Shown: in pieces, positions 21,058 through 29,697 of the stretch
Layout of the letters: each line of letters begins with the position of its first letter
Position numbering within the stretch: the first letter of the stretch is position 1
NCBI RefSeq assembly: GCF_011038645.2
Contig: NZ_CP064955.1
Span: 124,001 to 188,000, forward strand
DNA: 64,000 nucleotides
Source: Corynebacterium qintianiae
GTDB taxonomy: Bacteria; Actinomycetota; Actinomycetes; Mycobacteriales; Mycobacteriaceae
Direction of reading: 5' to 3'
The notes under the pieces: model-generated
What the model was told of the DNA's origin: nothing
The model's input: only the letters and a program-made list of their open reading frames with translations
Database searches by the model: none
Program-made: the position numbers and the translations under genes

Positions 21058-23457
21058 TTAGCCGAAGATCTCGTTGAGCTGGCTGCGCGCGTCGTCGATT
21101 TGGCGCTGCAGTTCCTCGAGCTCCGGCGGCGGTCCCGACTGGCCTGACGGAGCGCGCGGGGCAGTGGGCGGCTCACGCCGCTGGGTCTCGCGCGGGGGTG
21201 CGCCGTCGGAGATGCTGAGCTTGATAAGCGAGCCGGGTGCCAGGTTCGGGTCCACCGGTTCGGCGGACACGACCGTGCCGCGCGGCCTGCCGTCGCCGAA
21301 CACCGTCTGCAGGACAACGCGCAGGCCCTGTTCCTCAAGCTGCTTGCGGGCGGCCTCAGTCTCTAGGCCAACGACGGTATCCAGGGCCGCCTGGCGCGTG
21401 CCGCGCTCATACAGAGAACTCGACTCGGGCAGTCCCGCGTCGCGCGCGCCGGGCACGCCGTTGGCCATCTGGAACCAGGCGTCCGCGGCTTCGTTGCCGC
21501 CGAACAGGGTGCCTTCCGCGCACTGCCGGACCGGGCTGGTGCATAGCGGAGTGGTCTGGGTGCCGTCGTTGAAAATGTAGGGGGCGCCCGCGAGTGCGCG
21601 GTTGAACGCGAAGAACGCCGAGGACTGGTGGGATTCGGTGGTGCCGGTCTTGGCCGCGAGGGGGGCGTTCCACCCGTTGGCGGAGGCGGCGCGGCGCGCG
21701 GTGCCGGTCTTGACGTCCTCCGACATGCCCTGGGAGAGGGCGCCGGCGATGTCCTTGTCCACCACCTGCTCGCACGGGGGCCGCTCGATGAACACTTCCT
21801 GGCCGTGTTTGTCGGTCACCCGCGCGATGGGGTTCGGCTCGCACCAGCGGCCTCCCGAGGCCAGGGTCGCGCCGACGTTGGACAGCTCCAGCGCGTTGAC
21901 GGCCACGGGGCCGAGGACGAAGGAGCCCATGTTGCCGTCTACCACGGCCTGCTCGACGGAGCGTTCTCCGTCGTAGGTGCCGTCGGCGATATAGGAACGC
22001 AGACCGAGACGAACCGCCATGTCAACGGTCGGCTCGACGCCGACCTTCTGCACCAGTTCAATGAAGGTGGTGTTGGGGGACTGCGCGAGGGCGTCGCGAA
22101 GCGTCAGCTCGGGGGCGTAATCGCCCGCGTTTTCCACGCAGTAGGCGCCCGGAGGGCAGTTGGCGGCACCGCCCGCGCCCATGCCGTAGACCACGGATCG
22201 CTCCGGGGTGGGTAACTTCGTCTCCAGGCCCATGCCCTGTTCGAGCGCCGCTCCGGCGGCGAAAATCTTGAACACGGAGCCGGCGCCGTTTCCCACGAGT
22301 GAGGTGGGTTGCGGCATGATGGTCTGGTTCTGCGCCAGGTCGAGGCCGTAATAGCGTGACGACGCCATCCCGGCAATGTCGTGCGAGTCCTCGCCGGGGC
22401 GCACGACGTTGAGCACTCCTGCGACGCCGGCCGCGTCGGGTGAGACGTTGTTGCGGATGGCCTTGACCGCGCTGGCCTGAACAACTGGGTCGAGCGTGGT
22501 GGTGATGGTGTACGCCCCCTTTTCCAGCTCGTCTTGAGGAAGACCCTTACTCGCGAGGTAGCTCAGGGCGTAGTCGCACATGAACCCGCTGTCGCCGGCG
22601 GCCACGCAGCCGTCGGGAAGCAAATTCGGCTGCGGGAGTGTGTCCAGGGGCTCCGCGGCCAGCGCGTCGGCTTCCTCCTGGCTGATGGAGCCGTAGGCGG
22701 CCATGTTCTGCAGCACCGTGTTGCGGCGCTCGGTCGCACCCTCGGGGTTGGTGTACGGGTTGAGGTACTCGACGGACTGGAGGAGGCCGATGAGCAGCGC
22801 CGCCTGCTTCGGGCCGAGGTCGCGGGCGGGGATGTCGAAGTAGGTCCGGGCTGCGGCCTCGATGCCGTAGGAGTGGTTGCCGAAGGACACGAGGTTAAGG
22901 TATCGGGTGAGGATCGTGTCCTTGTCTAGGGTCTTGTCCAAGTCGGAGGCCATGCGCATTTCGCGGAGCTTGCGCGGGATGGACTGCTCGGTGGCGGCGA
23001 TGGCGTCCTCGTTCGACTCGGCGTCGACAAGCCAGAGGTAGTTCTTCACGTACTGCTGGTTGATGGTCGACGCGCCCTGCTCGACGCCGCCGGCGAGCAG
23101 GTTGGTCACCATCGCGCGGGCGAAGCCTTGCATGTCGACGCCGTCGTGCTCATAGAAGCGGCGGTCTTCGGTGGAAACGAGCGCGTCCTTGGCGTAGGGG
23201 GAGATGCCTTCGCTCGGAACCTCGTAACGGCGTTGGTTGAAAACCCAGGCCATGGGCGTGCCGTTGACGTCGGTGATCGTGGTGACACCGGGGACGTGCC
23301 CGTCGGCAAGGTCCGAAAGGTTCGTCTCCATCGTCTCGGCAGTGCGTGCCACTGCGACACCTCCAAGCCCGGCAACGGGGGCGAGGCACAGCGCGATGGC
23401 GAGGCCCGCCGCGAGGATCGCGACGAGGAGTTTTCCGAGCGAGGTGAGTGCTGACAC
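21058..23457 (-). CDS. ponA: class A penicillin-binding protein (transglycosylase/transpeptidase)
   Basis: 799 residues. An N-terminal membrane helix (LLVAILAAGLAIALCLAPVA) is followed by a GT51 glycosyltransferase domain with catalytic Glu in STEDRRFYEH, then a transpeptidase domain with SVFK (SxxK), SPN and KTGT motifs. A PASTA-like domain (about 700-765) and a Pro-rich tail with a short helix complete the protein. It polymerises and cross-links peptidoglycan outside the membrane. The GTG start at 23457 is a best guess. In related species it lies next to the WhiB gene, as here. Confidence 0.94.
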   Translation of the reverse strand: MSALTSLGKLLVAILAAGLAIALCLAPVAGLGGVAVARTAETMETNLSDLADGHVPGVTTITDVNGTPMAWVFNQRRYEVPSEGISPYAKDALVSTEDRRFYEHDGVDMQGFARAMVTNLLAGGVEQGASTINQQYVKNYLWLVDAESNEDAIAATEQSIPRKLREMRMASDLDKTLDKDTILTRYLNLVSFGNHSYGIEAAARTYFDIPARDLGPKQAALLIGLLQSVEYLNPYTNPEGATERRNTVLQNMAAYGSISQEEADALAAEPLDTLPQPNLLPDGCVAAGDSGFMCDYALSYLASKGLPQDELEKGAYTITTTLDPVVQASAVKAIRNNVSPDAAGVAGVLNVVRPGEDSHDIAGMASSRYYGLDLAQNQTIMPQPTSLVGNGAGSVFKIFAAGAALEQGMGLETKLPTPERSVVYGMGAGGAANCPPGAYCVENAGDYAPELTLRDALAQSPNTTFIELVQKVGVEPTVDMAVRLGLRSYIADGTYDGERSVEQAVVDGNMGSFVLGPVAVNALELSNVGATLASGGRWCEPNPIARVTDKHGQEVFIERPPCEQVVDKDIAGALSQGMSEDVKTGTARRAASANGWNAPLAAKTGTTESHQSSAFFAFNRALAGAPYIFNDGTQTTPLCTSPVRQCAEGTLFGGNEAADAWFQMANGVPGARDAGLPESSSLYERGTRQAALDTVVGLETEAARKQLEEQGLRVVLQTVFGDGRPRGTVVSAEPVDPNLAPGSLIKLSISDGAPPRETQRREPPTAPRAPSGQSGPPPELEELQRQIDDARSQLNEIFG

Positions 23458-23540
23458 CCCCTTACCCTAAACCACGCCTCGGACGCGGGGGAACCGTCAA
23501 TCCCCCAAAATGTGTGACTCATTCGACAATTCCCAACCGC

Positions 23541-23556
23541 TGTGAATACACTTACA
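23541..23556. promoter_or_regulatory. putative GlxR (CRP-type) binding site upstream of the WhiB gene
   Basis: TGTGA-ATACAC-TTACA matches the TGTGA-N6-TCACA consensus at 9 of 10 positions. It lies 51 bases before the WhiB start. GlxR is encoded about 2 kb downstream. Binding is inferred from sequence only. Confidence 0.45.
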
Positions 23557-23607
23557 GCCACTAATTAGTTCGGTTATGAAAAATAACTTTGCCTCGAAGG
23601 AGACGCT

Positions 23608-23955
23608 ATGACGACAACGCTCAGTCGCGCTCGAACCACTGAAACGTCCCGCAAGTGTGATGCCGCGGGCCAGCTCGTCTTCGACCGCGGTGAGTGGGTC
23701 ACCCTGGCGACGTGCCGTTCCGGCGACCCGGACGCGTTGTTCGTTCGAGGCGCGGAGCAGCGTAAGGCGGCCGCGATCTGCCGCCGCTGCCCCGTACAGA
23801 TGGAATGCCGCGCCGACGCGCTGGACAACCGCATCGAGTTCGGCGTGTGGGGCGGGCTGACGGAGCGCCAGCGACGCGCCGTTCTGCGCCAGAACCCGCA
23901 CGTCACCGATTGGGCCGAGCACCTCGCCTCCGGCGCCGAGGTCGCGGGCCTGTAA
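23608..23955 (+). CDS. whcA: WhiB-family transcriptional regulator (WhcA/WhiB4 type)
   Basis: 115 residues. Four cluster-binding Cys are present: one in ATCRSGDPDALF, then ICRRCPVQMEC (C-x2-C-x5-C), followed by the GVWGG turn and a basic C-terminal segment (TERQRRAVLRQ). It binds an Fe-S cluster and probably controls oxidative stress genes, as WhcA does in C. glutamicum, where the gene also follows the class A PBP gene. A further Cys (SRKCDAAG) lies near the N-terminus. GAAGGAGA lies a few bases before ATG. Confidence 0.88.
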   Translation: MTTTLSRARTTETSRKCDAAGQLVFDRGEWVTLATCRSGDPDALFVRGAEQRKAAAICRRCPVQMECRADALDNRIEFGVWGGLTERQRRAVLRQNPHVTDWAEHLASGAEVAGL

Positions 23956-23982
23956 CCGACAGGGAACAGGTAGGGTGAACCC

Positions 23983-24135
23983 ATGACCAAATGGGAATAT
24001 GCCACCGTGCCGCTTCTAACTCACGCCACCAAGCAGATCCTGGACACCTGGGGTGAGGACGGCTGGGAGCTCGTCACCGTGACACCGGGCCCCACACCCG
24101 AAAACCTCGTCGCCTACATGAAGCGCGAGGCGTAG
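23983..24135 (+). CDS. small DUF4177 protein
   Basis: 50 residues, too short for many gene finders. The sequence TKWEYATVPLL plus WGEDGWELVTVTP and a short C-terminus is a typical DUF4177 fold. Function unknown. TAGGGT at 23971-23976 ends 6 bases before ATG, indicating a leaderless mRNA. It is followed after 3 bases by a RidA gene, an arrangement conserved in Actinobacteria. Confidence 0.85.
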   Translation: MTKWEYATVPLLTHATKQILDTWGEDGWELVTVTPGPTPENLVAYMKREA

Positions 24136-24138
24136 GAG

Positions 24139-24621
24139 ATGGCCGAGAAGTGGAGTGAAAGGCTCGCAGCGCTCGGCCTCGAACTGCCCGAGGTAGTCGC
24201 TCCCCTCGCCGCGTACGTTCCCGCCACGCGCGTCGGTGACCAGGTGTGGACCTCCGGACAACTCCCGCTTGTCGACGGCTCTCTGCCGGCGGCCGGAAAA
24301 GTCGGAGCCGAAGTGTCCGAGGAGGACGCGTTCGGTCTCGCGGTGCAGGCGTGCCTGAACGGCCTCGCGGCAATCGACAGCATCGCAGGTATTGATAACG
24401 TCTCTCGCGTGCTCAAGGTTGTCGGTTTCGTCGCCTCCGCGCCCGATTTCACTGGACAGCCGAGGGTAATCAACGGCGCAAGTGAACTCATCGGGGCCAT
24501 TTTCGGCGAGTCAGGCGCCCACGCCCGCTCGGCTGTCGGCGTGGCAGTTCTTCCGCTCGATTCCCCTGTGGAGGTCGAGCTGGTGGTCGAGTTGCGCGAC
24601 GCGGCTGTCTCACAGCTGTAG
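24139..24621 (+). CDS. RidA/YjgF family protein
   Basis: 160 residues. RidA-type trimeric protein with GDQVWTSGQLPLVDG and ALNGLAAID-like helices. RidA enzymes hydrolyse reactive enamine/imine intermediates. The Arg that binds the substrate carboxylate in classic RidA (R105 region) is not clearly conserved; HARSAVGVAVLPLDSPVEVE is the aligned end. Starts 3 bases after the DUF4177 gene. Confidence 0.85.
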   Translation: MAEKWSERLAALGLELPEVVAPLAAYVPATRVGDQVWTSGQLPLVDGSLPAAGKVGAEVSEEDAFGLAVQACLNGLAAIDSIAGIDNVSRVLKVVGFVASAPDFTGQPRVINGASELIGAIFGESGAHARSAVGVAVLPLDSPVEVELVVELRDAAVSQL

Positions 24622-24631
24622 GCTGGCACTT

Positions 24632-25444
24632 ATGCAGCATCCCGCCTACAGCCAACTGCGTCCCGTCACCGCCTCCGCTTCCGTCGTGCTCTGCCCGAAC
24701 CCGAGCTACGCGGCGCTGGAAGGAACCAACTCGTGGGTCATTAGCGGCCCTGAGGACGAGTTCAGCATTGTGATCGACCCGGGCCCCGAGGACGAGGGCC
24801 ACCTCAACGTGCTGAGCGCGAAGGCAGAGAAAGTCGCCCTGATCCTCCTCACCCACCGGCATCACGACCACGCCGACGGCGCGCAGCGCTTCCGCCAGCT
24901 CACCGGCGCCCCGATCCGCGCGATGGACCCCCAGTACTGCGCCGGCGGTGAGCCGTTGACTGACGGGGAGGTCATCTCCATTGACGGAATAACGCCCCAG
25001 ATCAAGGTCGTCGCCACGCCGGGGCACACCCGGGACTCGGTGAGCTTCTTCATCTACGCGGGGGCGGCGGGGGAGACTGAGCTCGAGGGAATTGTCACCG
25101 GAGATACGATCGCGGGTCGCCACACCACCATGATCTCCGAGACAGACGGGGACCTGGGTGACTACCTGGACACCCTCACCATGCTCGAGGAGAAGGGCGA
25201 CGGCGTGCGCTTGCTTCCGGGCCACGGCCCCGAGGGCGACAACGTAGCGTGGTTTGCGCGCAAATATCTCGACCGACGCACCCAGCGTCTGGAGCAGATC
25301 CGCCGGGCGATGAAGGAGCACGGGCAGGACGCGGATATCAATACGCTGGTCGACGCGATTTACGACGACGTCGATCCCGTTCTGCGCGGTGCCGCGGAGC
25401 AGTCCACGCGAGTGGCTTTGCGCTACATCCGCAACGAGGGCTAA
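24632..25444 (+). CDS. metallo-beta-lactamase-fold hydrolase
   Basis: 270 residues with the metal motif THRHHDHADG, GHTRDSVSFF, the Asp of GIVTGDTIAG and the late His in PGHGPEG. The C-terminal helical part resembles LACTB2/ribonuclease-type MBL proteins. The substrate is not known. TAGGCT at 24619-24624 ends 7 bases before ATG 24632, so its mRNA is probably leaderless with a promoter inside the ridA end. Confidence 0.88.
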   Translation: MQHPAYSQLRPVTASASVVLCPNPSYAALEGTNSWVISGPEDEFSIVIDPGPEDEGHLNVLSAKAEKVALILLTHRHHDHADGAQRFRQLTGAPIRAMDPQYCAGGEPLTDGEVISIDGITPQIKVVATPGHTRDSVSFFIYAGAAGETELEGIVTGDTIAGRHTTMISETDGDLGDYLDTLTMLEEKGDGVRLLPGHGPEGDNVAWFARKYLDRRTQRLEQIRRAMKEHGQDADINTLVDAIYDDVDPVLRGAAEQSTRVALRYIRNEG

Positions 25445-25451
25445 GCCCTTC

Positions 25452-26135
25452 CTAACGCGCGCGCCGGGCGAGGTGCTCAGTGTCAACGATGAGGACGCTC
25501 TTGCCCTCAAGCCGGATCCATCCGCGGTGCGCGAAAGTGGCGAGCGCCTTGTTCACGGTCTCACGGGATGCACCGACGAGCTGGGCAATCTCTTCTTGGG
25601 TGAGGTCGTGGTTGACGCGCAGCGCACCGCCCTCCTGAGTGCCGAAACGGTTAGCCAGCTGCAGCAGGGTTTTAGCCACGCGGCCGGGAACGTCGGTGAA
25701 GATAAGGTCGGCGAGCGAAGCGTTGGTGCGGCGCAGGCGGCGCGCCAACACCCGCAGAAGCTGCTGGGAGATCTCGGGGTAGTCTTCGATCCACTTCCGC
25801 AGTGAATCCGAGTTCATTGTCGCGGCGGTGACCTCGGTGACGCAGACCGCCGAGGAGGTGCGCGGACCCGGGTCGAAGATGGACAGCTCACCGAACATGT
25901 CGGATGGGCCCATCACGGAAAGCAGGTTCTCGCGGCCGTCGGGTGCGTGGCGGGCGAGTTTCACCTTGCCCTGGATGATGATGTAGAGGCGGTCACCGGG
26001 TTCACCCTCGTCGAAAATCGTGGTGCCGCGCGGGAAATGGACGTCCTCCATCTCGCCGATGAGGGCCGTCACAGCGTCCGCCTCGACGCCCTGGAAAATC
26101 CCAGCGCGGGCGAGTATGTCGTGTTCGCCTTCCAT
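25452..26135 (-). CDS. glxR: GlxR, cAMP-responsive CRP/FNR-type global regulator
   Basis: 227 residues, exactly the length of C. glutamicum GlxR and nearly identical in the second half. cAMP pocket [17 protein letters not shown]; helix-turn-helix [20 protein letters not shown]. It controls carbon metabolism, respiration and stress genes. The start at ATG 26135 is set by GGAGGAGGA and by the family length; ATG 26138 is adjacent. A likely auto-regulatory site lies at 26188-26203. A class III adenylate cyclase gene is in the same window. Confidence 0.97.
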   Translation of the reverse strand: MEGEHDILARAGIFQGVEADAVTALIGEMEDVHFPRGTTIFDEGEPGDRLYIIIQGKVKLARHAPDGRENLLSVMGPSDMFGELSIFDPGPRTSSAVCVTEVTAATMNSDSLRKWIEDYPEISQQLLRVLARRLRRTNASLADLIFTDVPGRVAKTLLQLANRFGTQEGGALRVNHDLTQEEIAQLVGASRETVNKALATFAHRGWIRLEGKSVLIVDTEHLARRAR

Positions 26136-26187
26136 CATTCCTCCTCCGGTGAACCCCACTTTTACAGCAGCAACAGTACCACTAGCG

Positions 26188-26203
26188 TGGGAGATGCGTC
26201 ACA
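26188..26203. promoter_or_regulatory. putative GlxR site upstream of glxR
   Basis: TGGGA-GATGCG-TCACA matches TGTGA-N6-TCACA at 9 of 10 positions and lies 53 bases before the glxR start. In C. glutamicum GlxR binds its own promoter. Sequence inference only. Confidence 0.5.
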
Positions 26204-26220
26204 AAAGGGCGCAAATGTGG

Positions 26221-26313
26221 TCACTCCGAGAAGATAGCGGATTCCAACCGCTCCATGCCCACAGCGAAAGAACCGAGGACCGCGGGTACGAAAGCTACGA
26301 GCACGACCGTCAT
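26221..26313 (-). CDS. small membrane protein, 30 residues, leaderless
   Basis: A short frame from ATG 26313 to TGA 26221: hydrophobic [19 protein letters not shown] followed by an acidic tail [10 protein letters not shown]. One membrane helix is predicted. On the minus strand TACTAT (26325-26320) ends 6 bases before the ATG, the right distance for a leaderless transcript. It lies between glxR and the divergent nth. No family is claimed. It may be co-transcribed with glxR, whose start is 85 bases downstream. Confidence 0.65.
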   Translation of the reverse strand: MTVVLVAFVPAVLGSFAVGMERLESAIFSE

Positions 26314-26319
26314 GGGCGC

Positions 26320-26345
26320 GATAGTACCCGGCACGTCATTATAGT
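26320..26345. promoter_or_regulatory. divergent -10 elements for the small membrane gene and nth
   Basis: TACTAT (minus strand, 26325-26320) serves the small gene and TATAGT (plus strand, 26340-26345) serves nth. Each is 6-7 bases from its start codon. The two are only 14 bases apart, so polymerase binding on one side may exclude the other. Confidence 0.6.
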
Positions 26346-26352
26346 TGCCCGT

Positions 26353-27171
26353 ATGACTGACCCCACGGCCTCCGCTTCGTCTATCTCCCGGACTCCACAG
26401 CGCCGTCGCCGCCCGGGTTCACACCCCGCCGCCAAGGGCCGGGAGACGGAGATCGGCCGGAAGAAGCGGGCCCGCCGCATCAACCGCACGCTGGCTGCGG
26501 TGTTTCCCGACGCCCACGCCGAACTCGATTTCACCAACCCCCTCGAGCTGCTCGTTGCCACCGTGCTTAGCGCCCAGACCACTGATGTCAGGGTCAACCA
26601 GGTCACCCCGGAGCTCTTCGCCCGCTATTCGACGCCCGCCGCGTACTCCTCGGCCTCGCAGACCGACATCGAGGAAATCATCCGACCGACGGGGTTCTAC
26701 CGAGCGAAGGCCGCCAACCTCATCGGGCTGGGACAGAAACTGGTCGCGGATTACGGCGGCGCGGTCCCGACGGCGTTGGAGGACCTGGTCACCCTGCCCG
26801 GTGTAGGCCGCAAGACGGCTCACGTTGTGCGCGGCAATGCCTTCGGCAAGCCGGGTCTGACGGTGGACACCCACTTCCAGCGGCTGGTGCACCGGCTCAT
26901 GCTCACCGAGGAGAGGGACCCGGTGGCTATCGAGCACGCCATCGGCGCCCTGGTGGAAAAGAAGGAGTGGACGATGTTCTCCCACCGGATCATCTTCCAT
27001 GGCCGCCGTATCTGCCACGCCCGCACGCCGGCCTGTGGCGCGTGCCCGCTCGCGTTCGACTGCCCCAGCTTCGGCGCGGGCCCGACCGACCCGGTGGAGG
27101 CAGCCGCGCGCGTCACCGGCCCCGAGCGCGAACACATCCTCGCCTTTGCGGAAACGGAGAAGAAGCAGTGA
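26353..27171 (+). CDS. nth: endonuclease III
   Basis: 272 residues. DNA glycosylase/AP lyase of base excision repair for oxidised pyrimidines. Helix-hairpin-helix with catalytic Lys in [12 protein letters not shown], catalytic Asp in TVDTHFQRL, and a [4Fe-4S] loop C-x6-C-x2-C-x5-C ([17 protein letters not shown]). The basic N-terminal extension of about 45 residues is typical for actinobacterial Nth. Leaderless start at ATG 26353. Overlaps the next gene by 4 bases. Confidence 0.95.
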   Translation: MTDPTASASSISRTPQRRRRPGSHPAAKGRETEIGRKKRARRINRTLAAVFPDAHAELDFTNPLELLVATVLSAQTTDVRVNQVTPELFARYSTPAAYSSASQTDIEEIIRPTGFYRAKAANLIGLGQKLVADYGGAVPTALEDLVTLPGVGRKTAHVVRGNAFGKPGLTVDTHFQRLVHRLMLTEERDPVAIEHAIGALVEKKEWTMFSHRIIFHGRRICHARTPACGACPLAFDCPSFGAGPTDPVEAAARVTGPEREHILAFAETEKKQ

Positions 27172-27737
27172 ACAGGCCCGTAGTTCTCGGGGTGATCGCC
27201 GCCGTGGTGGGGACAGTCGTCGTTCTCGCCGGTGCCCTGTTCCTGCTGCGCCCTGCGGGTGGTGCGGGAGAGGGGCCGGATGCGTCGGGAGGGGCGTCGA
27301 CAAGCGCGGCTCCAAGCATTCCCTCCCGCCCCGACTGCCCCGGGACGAGCGTCGGCGGGGTAGAGCTCGACTGCCTCGGCGGCGGATACACGCAGCCCGC
27401 GAGTGGAATCACCGTGGTCAACGTCTGGGCGTGGTGGTGCGAACCCTGCCGCGACGAGCTGCCCGTCATCGAACAGTTCGCGGCCGAGAACCCGGACATC
27501 AGCGTCGTTGGAGTTCACGCGGACGCCTCTGCCGCACAGGGTGCAGCGCTTCTCAACGAGCTGGGCGTCGGGTTGCCCAGCTACCAGGACCACGACAACA
27601 CCTTCGCCGGCACGCTGGGCCTGCCCGGCGTCATTCCCCTCACCCTGGTGTTCCGCGGCGGGGATCGGATCGGCCTCTTCCCGACGGTGTTTCACTCGGC
27701 GGCGGAGCTCGACGCCGCGGTGAGAGGAGTGCTGTAG
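27168..27737 (+). CDS. TlpA/ResA-like membrane-anchored thioredoxin
   Basis: 189 residues. An N-terminal signal-anchor ([20 protein letters not shown]), a Gly/Ser-rich linker, then a thioredoxin fold with active site WCEPC. Two further Cys ([13 protein letters not shown]) flank the start of the domain. Probably an extracytoplasmic disulfide reductase, for example in cytochrome maturation. GTG start overlaps the nth stop (GTGA). Confidence 0.88.
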   Translation: MNRPVVLGVIAAVVGTVVVLAGALFLLRPAGGAGEGPDASGGASTSAAPSIPSRPDCPGTSVGGVELDCLGGGYTQPASGITVVNVWAWWCEPCRDELPVIEQFAAENPDISVVGVHADASAAQGAALLNELGVGLPSYQDHDNTFAGTLGLPGVIPLTLVFRGGDRIGLFPTVFHSAAELDAAVRGVL

Positions 27738-28433
27738 ATGGCGGATGTTGCACTGCGGCCAGAGCTCGCCCCGGTCTGGATGGAGGGAATGGTCGCCGGA
27801 ATGAGAAGCGCGCACCGTTCCGAGCGCGCGCGCAGGATTCTGGCAAAACGCGCGCCGGAGAAAGGCTCCCCCGACGAGGCGGCCGTCCTCATGCTTCTGA
27901 CCGGTGCGAACGCCGCGGACGCCGAGATCCTGATCACCCACCGCACGCCCACGATGCGCAGCCACTCCGGGCAGATGGCCTTCCCCGGGGGCCGCATTGA
28001 TGCCACTGACCGCGGCCCGGTGGACGCCGCGCTGCGCGAGGCGTGGGAGGAGACGGGACTCGAGCGAGAACGTGTCACGCCGCTGGCGGTGCTGGCGTCA
28101 CTGACCACGGGAGGAAGCCGCCGCACCGTGCGCCCCGTCCTCGGTTACTCGGAGGATCCCGGTAGCCCGCACGCCGCCAGCCCCTTCGAGACCGACGACG
28201 TCTTCTTCGCTCCCGTATCGCACCTGATCAACCCGGATAACCGCCTCAGCGTCGGTGTTTACGGCTTCACCGGCCCGGCATTCCGGATCAACGAGTACCT
28301 CATCTGGGGGTTCACGGGCGTGCTACTCGACGTCCTCTTCGACGCCGCCGGTTGGAATCAGCCATACGACTCCGAAGTTGTGCCCCTCCGCCGCGCGCTG
28401 AAGACTTCGCGTAACGGTGAGCACCACTTTTGA
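27738..28433 (+). CDS. Nudix hydrolase, CoA pyrophosphatase (NudL) type
   Basis: 231 residues. The sequence HSGQMAFPGGRIDATDRG followed by ALREAWEETGL is the NudL signature preceding and including the Nudix box (GX5EX7REUXEEXGU). Family members cleave CoA and related compounds. It starts directly at the previous stop, with GAGGAG upstream, so nth-tlpA-nudL form one operon. Confidence 0.88.
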   Translation: MADVALRPELAPVWMEGMVAGMRSAHRSERARRILAKRAPEKGSPDEAAVLMLLTGANAADAEILITHRTPTMRSHSGQMAFPGGRIDATDRGPVDAALREAWEETGLERERVTPLAVLASLTTGGSRRTVRPVLGYSEDPGSPHAASPFETDDVFFAPVSHLINPDNRLSVGVYGFTGPAFRINEYLIWGFTGVLLDVLFDAAGWNQPYDSEVVPLRRALKTSRNGEHHF

Positions 28434-28503
28434 CGCCGCCGGGAGTAACATAAGCCGGAATTGACCGTGCACGCCTAGACATATGTGAGGGAGAGCCGCC
28501 GCG

Positions 28504-29697
28504 TTGGATGCAGCCTTCATTGTCGACTCCGCCCTCGTCGTCATCATCGCCGCCTCGTTCATCAGCGGCTGGCGCCAGGGCGCGCTAAGCGCCATCTTCT
28601 CGATGGTCGGGGTTGTCGCCGGCCTGATTGTCGGCCTCGCCATCGCCCCCCTGCTGGTCAATCTCGCTGACACGCGCGCACTCAAGCTGGTGATCCTGCT
28701 CTCCGTGGTGGTGCTGTTCGTTGGCATGGGCAATCTCGTCGGACTCACCGTGGGTACGCGGGTGCGCGACCGCGCCCGCTTCCGCTCCACACAGATCCTC
28801 GACTCTGTAGCGGGTTCGGTGTTCCAAGCTGCCGCGGTGGCCGTGGTGGTGTGGTTCATCTCGATCCCGCTCGCCTCCACCGTGCCCGGCAGAGTCGGTG
28901 ACGGCATCCGCCAGTCGGCGGTCCTCGGCGCCATTAATTCGGCCGCCCCCGCAGGGATGGAGCAGCTTCCCGCGCGGCTCGCGGCGCTTCTCGACGAATC
29001 CGGGTTGCCTCCGTTGGTCTCTCCGTTCGCGCCGCCGGTGGGCCAGCAGGTGGACGCTCCCGACCCAGCCGCGGTGGACGCCGATGTCACGGCGCGCCTG
29101 CGCCCGAGTGTCGTGCACGTGATGGGGGACGCGGAGTCGTGTAGCCGCAGGCTCATGGGGTCGGGTTTCGTCGCCGCGGAGGATTACGTGGTTACCAACG
29201 CGCACGTCGTCGCGGGAACCGACACCGTCAACTTGGACACGGTGCTCGGTGTCAAGAGCGCCGAGGTGGTCTACTACAACCCCGACGTGGACATTGCGGT
29301 CCTGCGCTCCGAAAAGCTCGGTCTCGACGCGATCCCGCTGGCGCGGAACGAGCTCGCGTCGGGGGATAATGCGGTGGTCATGGGCTTTCCCCGCTCCGGC
29401 CCCTTCGAGGCGTCGCCGGCGCGCATCCGGAGCCGGATCAACATCGCAGGCCCGGACATTTACGCCACGGGCCGTGTGGAACGCGAGGCGTACACGCTGC
29501 GCGGCAACATCCGCCAGGGGAACTCGGGTGGCCCGTTAATCACGCCAAAGGGCGAGGTAGCAGGCATGATCTTCGGTGCCTCCGTCGATTCCAGCGACAC
29601 CGGTTACGCCCTCACGCTGGAGCAGGTTCTCGATGAGGTAGGGCCGATCACCTCCCACACAGCCCCGGTGGATACCCGGGCCTGCGTCGCGGGCTAG
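28504..29697 (+). CDS. MarP-like membrane serine protease (CvpA domain plus trypsin-like domain)
   Basis: 397 residues. Four N-terminal helices form a CvpA-like membrane domain (about 1-160); a chymotrypsin-fold protease follows with His in TNAHVVAG, Asp in NPDVDIAVL and Ser in RQGNSGGPL. Two Cys (SCSRR and the C-terminal ACVAG) could form the regulatory disulfide known in MarP. MarP protects mycobacteria against acid and oxidative stress by processing wall enzymes. TTG start at 28504 with GAGGGAGAG upstream. Converges on the next gene with overlapping stops. Confidence 0.9.
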   Translation: MDAAFIVDSALVVIIAASFISGWRQGALSAIFSMVGVVAGLIVGLAIAPLLVNLADTRALKLVILLSVVVLFVGMGNLVGLTVGTRVRDRARFRSTQILDSVAGSVFQAAAVAVVVWFISIPLASTVPGRVGDGIRQSAVLGAINSAAPAGMEQLPARLAALLDESGLPPLVSPFAPPVGQQVDAPDPAAVDADVTARLRPSVVHVMGDAESCSRRLMGSGFVAAEDYVVTNAHVVAGTDTVNLDTVLGVKSAEVVYYNPDVDIAVLRSEKLGLDAIPLARNELASGDNAVVMGFPRSGPFEASPARIRSRINIAGPDIYATGRVEREAYTLRGNIRQGNSGGPLITPKGEVAGMIFGASVDSSDTGYALTLEQVLDEVGPITSHTAPVDTRACVAG

